Assembly: GCA_013398615.1 (NCBI GenBank)
Contig: VZSR01000028.1
Coordinates: 6,253,728 to 6,317,727 of the forward strand
Reading direction: 5' to 3'
DNA: 64,000 bases
Source: Brachypodius melanocephalos
Taxonomy: Eukaryota; Chordata; Aves; Passeriformes; Pycnonotidae
Below the pieces are notes generated by a model. It was not told the DNA's origin. It was given only the letters and a program-made list of their open reading frames with translations, and did not search any database. Position 1 is the stretch's first letter; the number at the start of each line of letters is the position of its first letter. This document shows, piece after piece, positions 35,001 to 45,549 of this stretch. The translations under genes and the position numbers were made by a program.

Positions 35001-37119
35001 AAGCCCTGAACTGGTAAGTGACACTGTCAGGCTGCAACCTCATTCTGCCAACACCCAGAGTCTGATTACCAGGCCATGTGCACAGGAGGTGCTCACCTCC
35101 TTTCCTCAGCTCAGCTTCTCCCCTCTCAGCCTGCAGCTGACACCTTTCCAGGCTACTGTGGGGGCAATGAACTGCCCTGCAAGAGGAACCAGGCTACAGC
35201 AGGAGGTTTGCAGAATGCTGCTACTCACAGGAAAAAACCCTGAAAAACTAATGGTATTTGCATGTCAAAACAGACAACCCCTGAGTGGGTGGTAATTTGT
35301 GAAGATCTCTAACAGAGCGCTGCACCAGGGAACAAGGGTATCTTCTGGAACCATCTGCGAAAGGTTATGGTGCCAGGCATGAAGCACATACTAACATGCA
35401 ACTCAAATGCAGAGCAAGCATTTCAGAGCATTTTCAACTCTTAAAATAACAAAAGAATCCATCATGTGAGCCACATAACTGAGCAGGACTAGCTTTACTT
35501 TCACTTTGTAGCACAAAGGCTGAGCCCCAGAGTCACCATTCTTTGTACAGGTCTTTAAGATTGCTGCCATCTTACCTGATGTGACCAACCAATTCAATGA
35601 GTTTGTGGCTGAAGAAGTAGGCAGTCAACTCAGACACATGACTGAGCACAGAACAAACTCCAAAGAGAGTGGTGGTGCCATTCAGGTCTTCCAAGTGCCA
35701 GTACAGAAAGGTGAACACAAACCCATATCCAAACCCCATGAACCAGGCCACGAAGAGCACGGAGCCATACTGGATACTGCATAGCAGTTTAATTAGGTCC
35801 CAAAAACTGAAAGACTGTGACTGGCTCATACTGGTAGGAGTGTTATCTGAAGATTCATTGGAGGCATTTCTGTCCACCTGTGAGATCTCCACCTCTTTTC
35901 TCTTATTTTCATCTTGCTTGAAGTGCGCATAATGAAACCGAAACTGGGTGGCCACAATTAACGCCATCGTCATGAGGACACCAAAAACAATGAAAACGAT
36001 CCTGTAGTTCTTGTACTCTGGAGCTTTACATCCTTGGCCTTCAACAGTAACCTCTGTGTGAGTATAATCAATGCCAATTCCCACGGAGAGCATGGCCAGC
36101 CCCCAGCCCAGAGACCCCCACATACGCTGCAATCCATACCGGTCCCTGTGTTTGCCGAGGTACTGCAGAGTTATGGTGTCCACAATGGTGACAGAGGAAG
36201 CACTGAAAAATTCTCCTATTATGACAACCAGCAGAATGAGTAGAAAGATGGCCTCTACTTCTTGTTGATCATAAACGAGCACAACTTGGTCAGAAGGCGT
36301 TGGCTTTGTGCTGATGGAAGCTGGGGTGGTGCTCGGTGTTGTGTTCCCTGGTGAGGCTGGGCTAGAGGTGGCGCTTTCCAAAATCACATGGGTACTGTTT
36401 TCCACGGTTAAATCCTCATCATTGCTCTGTGTAGGTACCAGGAATGTTATTTCAGGAGTAGGTGTCCCTGTTGCTTCCAAAGTGACTGGACTGGAATTGG
36501 CCAGGTCTCTCCTCACACGAACTTTTGGGGATGCAGCACTCACTGTGGTTAGGAGAGGAGACATCGAGGCGTTCTGTGGGACTGTTGTTAAAAGGCTGCT
36601 TGCGTTGGTGGGATGTGCTGGGGGAAGGCCCTTTGGTACACACCTTAAGGTGGCTGGTCTCACAAATCCAATGCCCAGGTTAAACAAAACCCAGCATAAA
36701 AGCGAGAACAGGAGGACAATCTTGCCTTTCTTGAAGCGATCTGCCACCACTCCCCAGAAGGGAGCGCTGCAAAACTCAATGAAGTACCTGATGCCCACCA
36801 GAAGTCCGCTCTGGCTGGGTGTCATACCCAGCTGCTTGTAGTACACGGGCAGCAAGGGGTACAGAGAGCCATATGCAGAATAGAAGAAAAAATAAAAGAC
36901 CTTTGAGATCAGAAGGTCGTTGTTTATTTTGACACAGTGCTTTTCTAACCAATCCAGCTCTTCATCTGGGACAGTGGTTGTCTCTGTCGAAGGGGATTCA
37001 TTATTGGGTGGCAAGTCCTGATCCTTGGAAATGCCATTGAAAGGATCAGCAAGCACGTACTTTCTCTTCTGTTCCTCTTCATCGTCGGTTAGAATGGCCA
37101 CCTTATCATCAGCTGCCAT
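19891..37119 (-). CDS. MFSD6: MFSD6, major facilitator superfamily domain-containing protein 6 (six coding exons)
   Basis: Exons in transcript order are 37119-35576, 30572-30475, 24961-24800, 24230-24132, 22728-22448 and 20073-19891. They sum to 2367 nt, 788 codons plus stop, close to the 791 residues of human MFSD6, with GT-AG borders and matching phases. The protein has an acidic cytosolic N-terminus, three helices (about 74-153) with a motif-A-like GVVADRFKKGK, a long Ser/Thr/Pro-rich extracellular loop (about 155-287) with NxS/T sequons, the remaining helices, and a polar C-tail with [13 protein letters not shown] and RLPPKKTKHQEEQED. MFSD6 is a LacY-like MFS membrane protein, first described as a homologue of a macrophage MHC class I receptor and more recently reported as a host receptor for enterovirus D68. 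Its transport substrate is not established. The start is the first in-frame ATG after the splice acceptor, and its MAADDKVAIL beginning fits the family. Confidence 0.96.
20074..24131 (-). other. MFSD6: MFSD6 introns 4 and 5
   Basis: Apart from exon 5, these stretches (20074-22447 and 22729-24131) hold no further coding exon, RNA gene or repeat that I can recognise. Confidence 0.6.
22448..22728 (-). CDS. MFSD6: MFSD6 coding exon 5: cytosolic tail
   Basis: Acceptor TTAAACTTCAG, donor TTACAG|GTAATC. It encodes [40 protein letters not shown], the charged KKTKHQEEQEDVNKPAWG, and ends at ENQPLQ in phase 0. Confidence 0.95.
24132..24230 (-). CDS. MFSD6: MFSD6 coding exon 4: last helix
   Basis: Acceptor CTCATTACAG, donor GAAG|GTAAAT. 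It encodes PAATFRGIGMACLVILLLFA and LIQWMLVPDEE, the last membrane helix and the start of the cytosolic tail. 99 nt. Confidence 0.95.
24555..24680 (+). mobile_element. Degraded CR1 LINE 3' end
   Basis: The order ctgaccttg, then gatcaggggcccgggctgga, then ccctccccagcctgagcag, then ttctatgatcctg matches the 3' tail of avian CR1 elements in sense orientation, with many substitutions. It lies in the intron between MFSD6 coding exons 3 and 4. The left edge is approximate. Confidence 0.55.
24800..24961 (-). CDS. MFSD6: MFSD6 coding exon 3
   Basis: Acceptor TTTCCCCAG, donor TACTTCG|GTAAGG. It encodes [20 protein letters not shown] and the glycine-rich ILQGLHLGLGRGCGAMVGG, a membrane region conserved in the family. 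162 nt, phase 1 on both sides. Confidence 0.95.
24962..30474 (-). other. MFSD6: MFSD6 intron 2
   Basis: This 5.5 kb intron contains the 39-40 bp minisatellite at 25681-25918. The remainder is ordinary AT-rich intron without a recognisable gene. Confidence 0.6.
25681..25918. repeat. Minisatellite, about six copies of a 39-40 bp unit
   Basis: Copies begin with cagcagcccc at 25681, 25720, 25759, 25799, 25839 and 25878. Each has the layout cagcagccccag, then (c)tcagtgtgatcaacca or tcagtgccatcaacca, then tggaccca or cagcccca. The two alternative internal words are mixed between copies, which points to repeated unequal exchange or gene conversion. It is GC-richer than the surrounding intron. Confidence 0.9.
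30475..30572 (-). CDS. MFSD6: MFSD6 coding exon 2
   Basis: Acceptor TTTCCTTTAG and donor CTCCAAG|GTAAGA on the - strand. It completes the split Arg of GHIR and encodes VLYIGLACNTARYIYISYL and ENAWTVLPMEVLQ, matching the MFSD6 core. 98 nt, phase 2 to phase 1. Confidence 0.95.
30573..35575 (-). other. MFSD6: MFSD6 intron 1 of the coding region
   Basis: A 5 kb intron that carries a CR1 fragment at 33014-33232 and otherwise nothing recognisable. Confidence 0.6.
33014..33232 (-). mobile_element. CR1 LINE 3' end, well preserved
   Basis: The + strand reads gaatggtttgggttggaagg, then gatcttaaagatcatctagt, ccatcggcagggacacc, tcaaagccccatgcagcc, ttgaacacttccagggatgg, ctctgggcaacctgtgg and aagaatttcttcctaatatc. 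This is the reverse complement of the common 3' end of avian CR1 retrotransposons, so the element is in - orientation and 5'-truncated, as CR1 copies usually are. Confidence 0.92.
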
Positions 37120-37166
37120 GGTTTACCACAAGCAACCACTGTCTGGTGGACTCTCAAGGAACTACC
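35576..37166 (-). CDS. MFSD6: MFSD6 coding exon 1 (CDS 35576-37119)
   Basis: The acceptor on the - strand is TTTCTTCACAG at 37167, followed by 47 nt of 5' UTR before the ATG at 37119. The donor is ATCAG|GTAAGA at 35576/35575. It encodes the N-terminal ~515 residues: N-tail, first three helices, the long glycosylation-rich loop, and helices through FFSHKLIELVGHI. It is unusually large for a vertebrate coding exon. Confidence 0.96.
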
Positions 37167-38254
37167 CTGTGAAGAAATAAAAAATAAGGTGGTTAAGGTA
37201 CCACAGGGGAGCAGACCTGCAATACCAGCCATCAAGGACAAAGATAGCTTCTTTCTTGTAACATTCCTGAGCAATAAATGCAGTATCCAGGGTGGGGAAG
37301 GCCATTTGTCTAGACTAGCGGTACATGGTAGTATCAATAAAAATGTATTTTATGACCAATTCTGTGAAGTTCTCCCAACAGCAGTTTTTATATTGTGCAA
37401 TAAAACACCTTTCATTTTTAGGAGAGAGAATAACTTATATATTCAGAGTTACTGTGGCAATTAAGTGCTAGCATTTGCAAGTCTTCTCTTTCAAGTTGGC
37501 TTTTCTCCCCCAAGGCTAACTGCTTTATTTCCAGTACTCCCTCCAATGCCAAAGGATAGTCATGATTTTGTAATTAAGCAGAGCAGCCACATATATCCAG
37601 GTTATTTTGATCATCAAAACAAATTATTATGCAAAGCCTCATGATAGCCTTCAAAAGGTTCATCAGTCTCCTCTTGAAACACATTTTTCTAAGCACTCCA
37701 CAACTACAGCAGAAATTGATAGGAGGCTTGAGCTTCTAGGCTGAATGAGAAGAGAGGTGGGAATTAGAATAGGGCTTTAAGATCAAAATTACAGTAACAG
37801 ACTCAAAGACATCAAAGACCTGGGAGCAAAGAAATGGAGACAAGTCCTACAAAGGCATCAAGTCAAAATCTGAAGTTGAGAAAAGGTGGACTGGGAGGTA
37901 ACAGCACTGCAGCTGTCTGTGCTTATCTTCTGCAGAAAAGCTTGCAAAATTGATAAGCAACACTAAAAAATAGACTAAACACTCCTTAGACTTTGAGTGA
38001 CCAACCAGCTTTCACATTTAAAAACAACCCATTCCAATAAACTAGACTAGCTAAGAAAAGCTTCCTTTTCAAACAATAAAAACCTGCTCTGCCAGCAGGC
38101 TATCAGCTCCATTTTAAAAAGTTATTTTTGCTCTGCTAGTACCTTTTAATTTAACCTAGTAAGATTAGCTCATGTTCATTGCGAGAAAGTTAAATATTTA
38201 ATATATTTTGGTTTTGTTATCCCTTTGCTATTTGGGTTAGTATTATTATCATAG

Positions 38255-38560
38255 AGGAACCTTTTCAAAGACCAATATTTGAAAAGAGAACCAGAAGAAC
38301 CTGAAATTTCTCGAAGAGCACTGAAATTACGATCTGGACCTGCTCTAGGAATTGAAGTTGGACAGGATGATGCTACTGAGTTCCTTCCAACTCAGGATAT
38401 TATATCATTCTATGATAAGTTTTTTTTTTTTTTTGCATGTCTGCACTTTATTCCAAGTAGAAGACGACAAGGAAATAAGTCTTTCATTACTCATCTGAAA
38501 GCACAATATCATCCCCTTAAAATTAGTCATGCAACAATATATTCAGTGCCTTTAAATTAA
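38255..38560 (+). pseudogene. Unassigned coding-like block interrupted by oligo-T
   Basis: From a stop at 38252-38254 the frame stays open for about 56 codons with protein-like composition, including KREPEEPEISRRALKLRSGP and ALGIEVGQDDATEFLP, up to SFYDK. It then meets about 15 T residues (about 38420-38434). On the other strand the same run reads as an A-tail 14-15 bases after an AATAAA, as at a retroposed mRNA end. I do not recognise a parent gene. It could be a retrocopy fragment, two events, or chance. Confidence 0.3.
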
Positions 38561-39135
38561 TTAATTATAATTCATCATTATTTAATACTGTCGATGGATT
38601 TGGAATGGATTATTTAATACTGACAAAGGCTAATAAGAGAAAAGAGACTAGCATTCATTAGTACGTTAAATTAATTGTTTCCTATTGATTCAACATATAT
38701 GTAACAGCTGACAACAAGCCATGGATATTTGTAAAAACAGCAGTTCATGAAAATAATCTAAACCTTACACAGTTCAGTGAAAGACATGCCAAAATTAATA
38801 TCATTAAACTCCCAAACACTCATAAGGTTTGTGTATGTTTTTCACTTTTAAATGTCACTTCTATGGGATACTATCTACGAGGATCTCTGGTTTCACTTAG
38901 GGAGAAACAGCTACATACAAATCTTGAAACCTTAAATATTAATATATTCAAGGTCAGACGTAAATAAAAACCATGCCAGCACATACAAAGAGACTTAAGT
39001 TTTTTTCCTCCAGTTTCTTCAGAGACAATCCAATTAAATTAAAAGAAAAAAAAAGTATTTAAACTGTCAAAAGATTAGACAGTCCTAATTAAGTTGTTAG
39101 AACTATCAAATGTGAAAGCATTTTCTTGCTCTTAC

Positions 39136-39221
39136 CTGTTACCATCAAAAGCCACATGAACCAAAACCCAGCTGCTGTCTACTGAACTCCTACAATTTTT
39201 GGCTCATCCAGCCACATCCAC
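39136..39221 (-). other. MFSD6: Possible non-coding 5' UTR exon of MFSD6
   Basis: On the - strand an acceptor-like CTTCCACCTGTCAG precedes 86 nt that end at a consensus donor GGTAACAG|GTAAGAGC. It lies between the promoter exon and the first coding exon of MFSD6. Support is limited to the splice-site match. Confidence 0.25.
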
Positions 39222-42200
39222 CTGACAGGTGGAAGAACTGCGGGGTTTTTGCTCATTTCTATATCCATAAAACAAACCCTTCTAAAGAGTAAATTAGATC
39301 AGTCATCATCTGTGCTCTTACTTTCTTTATGCCTTGTCTTTCTTTGACAACAAAGACTCCAGATCTTGTGCAGGGGCCCACTTATGTCAAAGGGATGTAA
39401 CTGAGCTTTCTGTATCTGCTCATCTGTTTACAGCAACTTGCTTGCTTGCTGGATCAGAGCTTTACAGCATTTACTTTTGAAGAATAGATTTCCTGTTTCC
39501 CAGACATGACAAGCTAGAATTCACATTTCAACCATGAGGATATTTTAGGACAACTTCTTTGTAAGTATGGCTTGAAATCATCCTGATTTTAACAAGCTTA
39601 TTCCTATATAAGAGCTCTGAACCATCTGGTTTCATATAAATTATACTGAAGGCTTTTAGAGCAATTAGTATTCAACCTTTTAAAATTTCATTTCCCTTTT
39701 CTATTGAAGTGGAATTTCAATTTCATATGTTGTATGTATAATGATTACATAAGAAATTATGATGCTGTTAATCTTTAAACACTTCAGTTGCTGCATATTC
39801 TTCCCCCCTCCATAATTTATATCGGCCTCAGCATCCATCTTCTAACACACTGCATTTGCATAATCCAAAAGATCCACTCCTGCTATTCTGACTAGAACAT
39901 CCTGGGTTAGAACACTATGAAAAATATATTCCATAATAATTTCAGTAAATATTTTCCCACACTAAGAGCTCCATTGAATGTTGTTAATACTACAGAATAT
40001 ACTCTTCAGAAATATAACAGCTTCACGAGGGGTAGGAGCCATATGGCATTCTTCATTGTTTTGATCACTACTTTGTTTAGGAGTCAAGTTTTTGGAAGTC
40101 ATATTAAGCAATGTTTTAAATTCTAAAAATAAATGACTGAAAACGAGAAAGTGAACAAAGTAGTAGTACTGTTACTGAAAAAAAAATAAAATCTACAAAA
40201 CCCCTGTACCTATGGGGCTTTCCTTCTACTGACTAAAACCCCGTGCCAGTCCGGGAGTGAATGTGCAGCAAACTAGACAGATGGAAAAACCAATATACTT
40301 CTCAGTGACAGACTAGTTATCTATTGGTTATTTTAACCACTGCCGTCAAATACTCTACTGTGCAAATTTTTTTTTCTAATGCACAAAGACAATACGAGGA
40401 CAGAAGACAAGCACAACTGGCAAGTTTAAAATGAACACCAGAGAACAGGAGTAAGGAACAAAGGTTAAGAGAGTTAACAGATGGATTTCAGAGTGAATAT
40501 AAATTTTAGCTCACTTGAAGTTGAAGAGAACACAACATTTTGGTAGAGGCCTGTTGAGTGTAACGAGCTCAGCCAGGACAAATGAGATCAGAGAAATTGC
40601 AAAGTGGTACCATCACTCTAAAAACAGGAGTAACAAGTTGGAGGTATTTCCCCCAAACTTAGTGTTCAGAAACACACAAGAAAGCCCTAAGATGTAAATT
40701 GGAGAGAACTTCTGCAAGCATCCTGAGAAAGACCAGCAAAGGGCAAGGGAAAAGACGTAGCAAGGGCACAGCACAGCAGCACGTGTCGAGAGAAAGCACT
40801 TTTGTCCTCCAGCTGACAAATGAGCTTTTATCTTGACAGAGATTTACACTTCCAAACCACTACAGAACTCAAATCGAGGAACCAAACCCTTCCTCACCAT
40901 CCCATCACCCTTACAAGGCTAAAATGGGAAGAAAGCTCACTGAGAGCCGAGGTGCGGATTTCCCCCCAGCCCGTGATCCCACGGGGCCAGGAGCGCATCC
41001 CTCGCTCACAGCTGCACGGGAAGCGCGGCTCTCTCTGACTGGGATCAGTCTGTGAGATCAACACGTCCTCTGAACCTCTTCATGCACAACTGCGTGTGCT
41101 TCTCCTCAGATGTAAAGAATGTACCTGTTAAACACAAGGCTCTTCTCCCTTCACTGTTTGCACAGATAGGATTTTTTTTGTGTGTGTGTAAGTAGAGGCC
41201 GTTATTTTTTCTAAGTTTCCTGATACAGATTGCTGTCACCTGCTTTAATATCTATTCCTCCAGCAAGCCAAAATCCACTTTCAAGCTCTTACATCTAGAA
41301 CATGTTTTTTATCCAGTCATCTCCTGCAAACAAATACAACTTCCCTGCAGACTTGCACCTTTGAGCAGCTGCCTTGGGAATGGAGGAAGAACCATTTGTC
41401 CCAAGAAACTCAGTGATGACAGTGCAGTGGTCATTTTAATGACTGTAATGAGCCTCTTTGGCAGGTAGGTAGAAAGAGGGAATTCTACATTTAGCTAAGT
41501 ATTTTCTTGGCATTCTTGCTTCTATCTCCTTAAATTGATCCTCATTTAGTCTGTCTCTCCTAATAATTAACAGGATTTCAAGATCAGAAAGGATAAAAAG
41601 CTAATCTAAAGACAATCTGACATTACAAGAATAAAACCAAAGAAAATAAAAGAAACAGAGAATAATAATATAGTATACTAAAAACCCAGCTCTCCCCTTG
41701 GAATCACTCTTCCCAAGACCTTGGAGAAAGAAAACCCCTTTCTTGGAACTATAACTCAGATCAGACTGGAGTAGCAAATCCCTAAACCTCTCAGGAAAAT
41801 ACCACGGTACCTACAGACCTAGGCATTGAAACTTCATTTGCAGACCAAGAGAAAGTTAGATTTGAGGTGAAAGTGTACTGTTCTAAAATAAAGTTTAATT
41901 CAGCATAAATATTCCATTCAGTAGGCTTTGAGAATTAAAGCATAATTAAGACTCACAAAGTAGAGACTCCAAATCCAGGTTTGGATGCATGTGAATGTTA
42001 AAAGACAAACCACCAAAAAACCCCATGATAGGTCATGAGAAGACAGTGTGAACAATCAAGAGAGGCTTAACCCACTAAATACCTACCAAAATGACTCACT
42101 GTAGAAGATTTATATTTATAGTCTCAGAAAACATATTCAGAACAGGAATAATCAATTAATCTCTCAAGCAACATGCAACTGTAGGAACAAAGCAAGCCAG

Positions 42201-44689
42201 CTTACGGATTGCACTGTGCAGATAAATCAAAACCAGCTGGAATGGCACCACATTTTAGTTGACCCCTTCTAGCCTTTCACTGACTAGAAAACTCACTTTG
42301 TGGCAAATACATTAAAGTCCACATGAAGTTTTCATACAAACATTTTAAATCCATTAACAGAAAACACATTTCTTCAAAACACTTTTTTTAAAAAGTCACT
42401 TAAGTATTACTTGATTGAGAACAGCTCTGCTAGAGACGGAGACTTCAAAACTATATACCAAGGCTCACCTTGCTCATCCCCCAGCTGGTGAAACTGCCAT
42501 GAGTGCATCCAGCTCATGTACAACACTTCCTTCTCAGATTCCCCCTCCCCAGTCCCATAGATTCAAGCTACAAAACCTTTGGGTCAAAGATTTTTTGCTC
42601 TGGTATCTATGCAGTGCCTCCAGAACGAAGCCCTGCATCCAGCAGGCCTACAAGGCACCGCTGCAAAACCCATAAATAATAGACCATGTTTTCCATTTCA
42701 AGCAAGTTTCACCCCTAAGGAGCAGCCTGGCGCTGTCGCTTGCATCCATGCCAGAGAGGAGGAAAATGTTACACAAACAACTTACGTCATGACAGAGAAG
42801 TGCCTAGACTTCATTCGCTCTTGCATCAGGTTCCCAAGCCTCTCCCAGATAAGCAAGCCAGCCTCCAGGAGGAGCCATGGGATGGGCTGTTCCCTGCCAA
42901 GACATCCAGAACAACTCCCACAGGTTGGCCCACCTGCCCAACATCTCTAAAGGTAAGGAGTTCCTCTTGTGAGGCCCCAGCATGAACACCTGACTCTGAA
43001 TTTATAAAATCAGAAATAAGTCACCTAGAGCGAATTAACTTGGTGCTGGGAAATGCACTTGTTTCAACTGTAAAGCAAGACACAAGTGTTGTAATATTAA
43101 CCAGCATAATTAGGGTTTCCATGAAAATGAAACCACATTGTTCTACAGCACTTAACACTTAAAATTGCTTTTTTTTGTGTGTTGCTGATAGGCACTTAAT
43201 GTGTTGGGCTATAGGTTTTTCTGCCTCTTCAATATGAATATGAAAACTCTACACACTGACACATTCAGTCAATTAGATTGAGAGATAACAGTATGTCTGA
43301 AATATGTCAAGATCAGGTTTATAATAGGTTTAATGCACTTAAGATAGGTCTGAAGTTCTATAATAGTACTAGCATTAATATTAAAATAAAGAATACCATG
43401 AATCCTCACCTATTAAAGAAAAAGCATTAAACTCACATCTTAGGACTCCCGCTTTCCAATCTTGCTTTCCATTTAGTATGTGCTCATTAAGGTGTCCAAG
43501 TGGACTCTATTTGTCAAAGAGCTTGTTTTTAGTTGGTATCAGCCTCCAGTTTTTTTAACCAGTTTTCAATTTGTCAACTGCCTCCAAGGTTTGCACTTGA
43601 TTAATGATGGTAATTTCCAAGTGTGCTTTCAGCTGCAAACCAGGCAAGTGCCCAAAGCACTCCAGGAGCACCCTGCTGCCAGTGCTGGGGAGGGACATGG
43701 GCACCCAGCTGCCCCACCAAGCCTGGCAGCAGTACAGTCCCAGTCTGCTGCAGGACAGCCAGGCCTTCCTGCCCATTCCAGCCTCTGGGACCAACTGGCA
43801 CATCTGCAGATGGATCATGTCACCAGCTCACAATTTCCCACACTGCTATATAAACTCAGGCCCATTGTACTGTGGCTGAAGATTATGATGAATTTTAGGC
43901 TGCATTCAAGCTGTGCCCTAGTACCAGTTATATTACTGATAAACCACAGCTTCGTCCTATTAGGTCCTTATATGGTCAGCTTTTACTCTCATAGTCTCAC
44001 TCTACCTGTTTTAATTATTTTTTAAAGTCTTCTTATGATTTTTACTGGATTTATGACTGCTACCACAAATACCACCCTTAAAGGAATGATTGTTTTCTTT
44101 TCTCCTACTCCTTGGTAGGTCTTCAGAGAATATAAAGAACAAAATACACATCACCTTTGACAACTATTTCTATCCAGTGAAAAAACACACAAAAAAAATA
44201 AGCAATCTAGAAAACTAGCATTTTGTAATCTCTTTCCTTAGACATTACTAACTAGTGGACAACAAGATGTAATATATCTTAGTAATGTAATAATGTTTGG
44301 AGCAAGTTTTTACTGAAATACTTTAGTGCCATGTTTATTCAGCTGTTCTCTTCTGCCCTAGTTTCAGTCTAATTTTATCACTCCTCAACACTGCACTTTC
44401 ATTAACACAATATTTAAAAAGAGTCTGCTGTTAAAACTTGAGTGATGCTGAACAGATACGGATTTTAAACTCCATCTAACTTAGAACATTGCAGGCATCC
44501 GTAGCAGCTATGGCACCTTCAGCACTGACTTCCTAAATAAGTATCTGTTCCTACGCTTGTTCCAATAAACAGATGAGCAACAGACAACCCGCTTACTAAA
44601 CCCCATGGTATTTTAAGGATGTAAGGGCTCTGGATCCAAGTGACAGCCAGGCGTAACGCCACGCCTGGATGCTGGCGGCGAGAAGTGCG

Positions 44690-45530
44690 GGATGTCTGTG
44701 CCGGAGCTGCCGCGGGACACGGCCCGGCCAGCGGCCACCTCCAGGACCACGACCCTGTCACCGGGGAGGGCAAGGGGGCATTACATGGCTCGGCCGCAGA
44801 ACGCTTCCAAGATGCTGAGCTTCAGGAGAAGCGGGCCGGCACCCCACCAAGACCGGCACCCACCACAGCGGCCGTCAGGGCTGACACAACCGACTCCGTG
44901 GAGGCGCAGCTGACCGGCCCCGGCGCGGCAGGAAACGCCTCCGGGGAAAAGCTGCGGCGCGGGCCCACCGGCAGCATCCCGGGCGGCTGCGGGGACGAGG
45001 CCCGCCGCCCCGGTGGGAGGGCGCTGGAGCCGGTGCCGGTGCCGACACGGGGGAGAACGGCCTCCCCAGCCCGGTGGCTCGCAGCGGCTCGGTGCGCCAC
45101 AGCCGGCCCCGCGGGCCGGGGCCGGTCCCCGCGGAGCGCGGGCACGGGAGGCGGCGGCACCCCACCGGGCGGCTCCGGCTGCCGGCCCGGCCCCTCGCGC
45201 ACCGCGGGGCCGCGCTGACTCACCTCGCCCGGGGGCGGCTCCGGGGGGGCGCTCGGCCGGGAGCATCGCAGCCCCTTCCCTGCCGCCGCGGCTGCTGCGG
45301 ACGGCGGCTCCGCGCACCTCCCGCCCCCCCGGCCGGGCCGCGCCGCCGCCGCCGCGCAGGGGCGCTGCGGGGAGGGACGGAGCCGCCTCCCGCCCCGCCG
45401 CGGGGGGGCCGCGCACCCGCCCGGCAACGCCTCCGCGGGGCCCGCGGCCCGGCCCGGGCTGCCCCGGCCCGGCCACAGCGCATCCACTCACGGACTGCGT
45501 CCGCCGGCCGGGTCCGCGTCTCTGCTGGGA
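44690..45530 (-). promoter_or_regulatory. MFSD6: CpG island / promoter of MFSD6
   Basis: A very GC-rich, CpG-dense block with long C/G runs, flanked by AT-rich DNA on both sides. On the - strand it contains a consensus donor GGGCGAG|GTGAGTC at 45224, suitable for the non-coding first exon of MFSD6. Long open frames on both strands here reflect the base composition, not genes. Confidence 0.75.
45224..45500 (-). other. MFSD6: Non-coding first exon of MFSD6 (5' edge unknown)
   Basis: The donor at 45224/45223 (GAG|GTGAGTC) is the strongest one in the island on the - strand. The exon would be 5' UTR, since the MFSD6 ATG lies 8 kb further on. The transcription start is placed only loosely within the island. 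Confidence 0.45.
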
Positions 45531-45549
45531 CACGGGCAGGGTCTTGCGT

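Larger units (their letters stand above)
37167..45223 (-). other. MFSD6: MFSD6 5' UTR intron(s)
   Basis: This stretch separates the promoter exon (donor at 45224) from the first coding exon (acceptor at 37167). It includes a possible extra non-coding exon (39136-39221) and the unassigned coding-like block at 38255-38560. Open frames at 42.4-43.0 and 43.5-44.0 kb on the + strand lack recognisable motifs. Confidence 0.6.

Noticed and set aside
36308..36841. 177-codon open frame on the + strand
   Set aside because: It is the antisense shadow of the Ser/Thr/Pro-rich loop of MFSD6 exon 1.
43480..44025. 181-codon open frame on the + strand in the MFSD6 5' intron
   Set aside because: No recognisable domain, a GC-rich middle with hydrophobic AT-rich ends, and several overlapping frames in the same patch point to chance.
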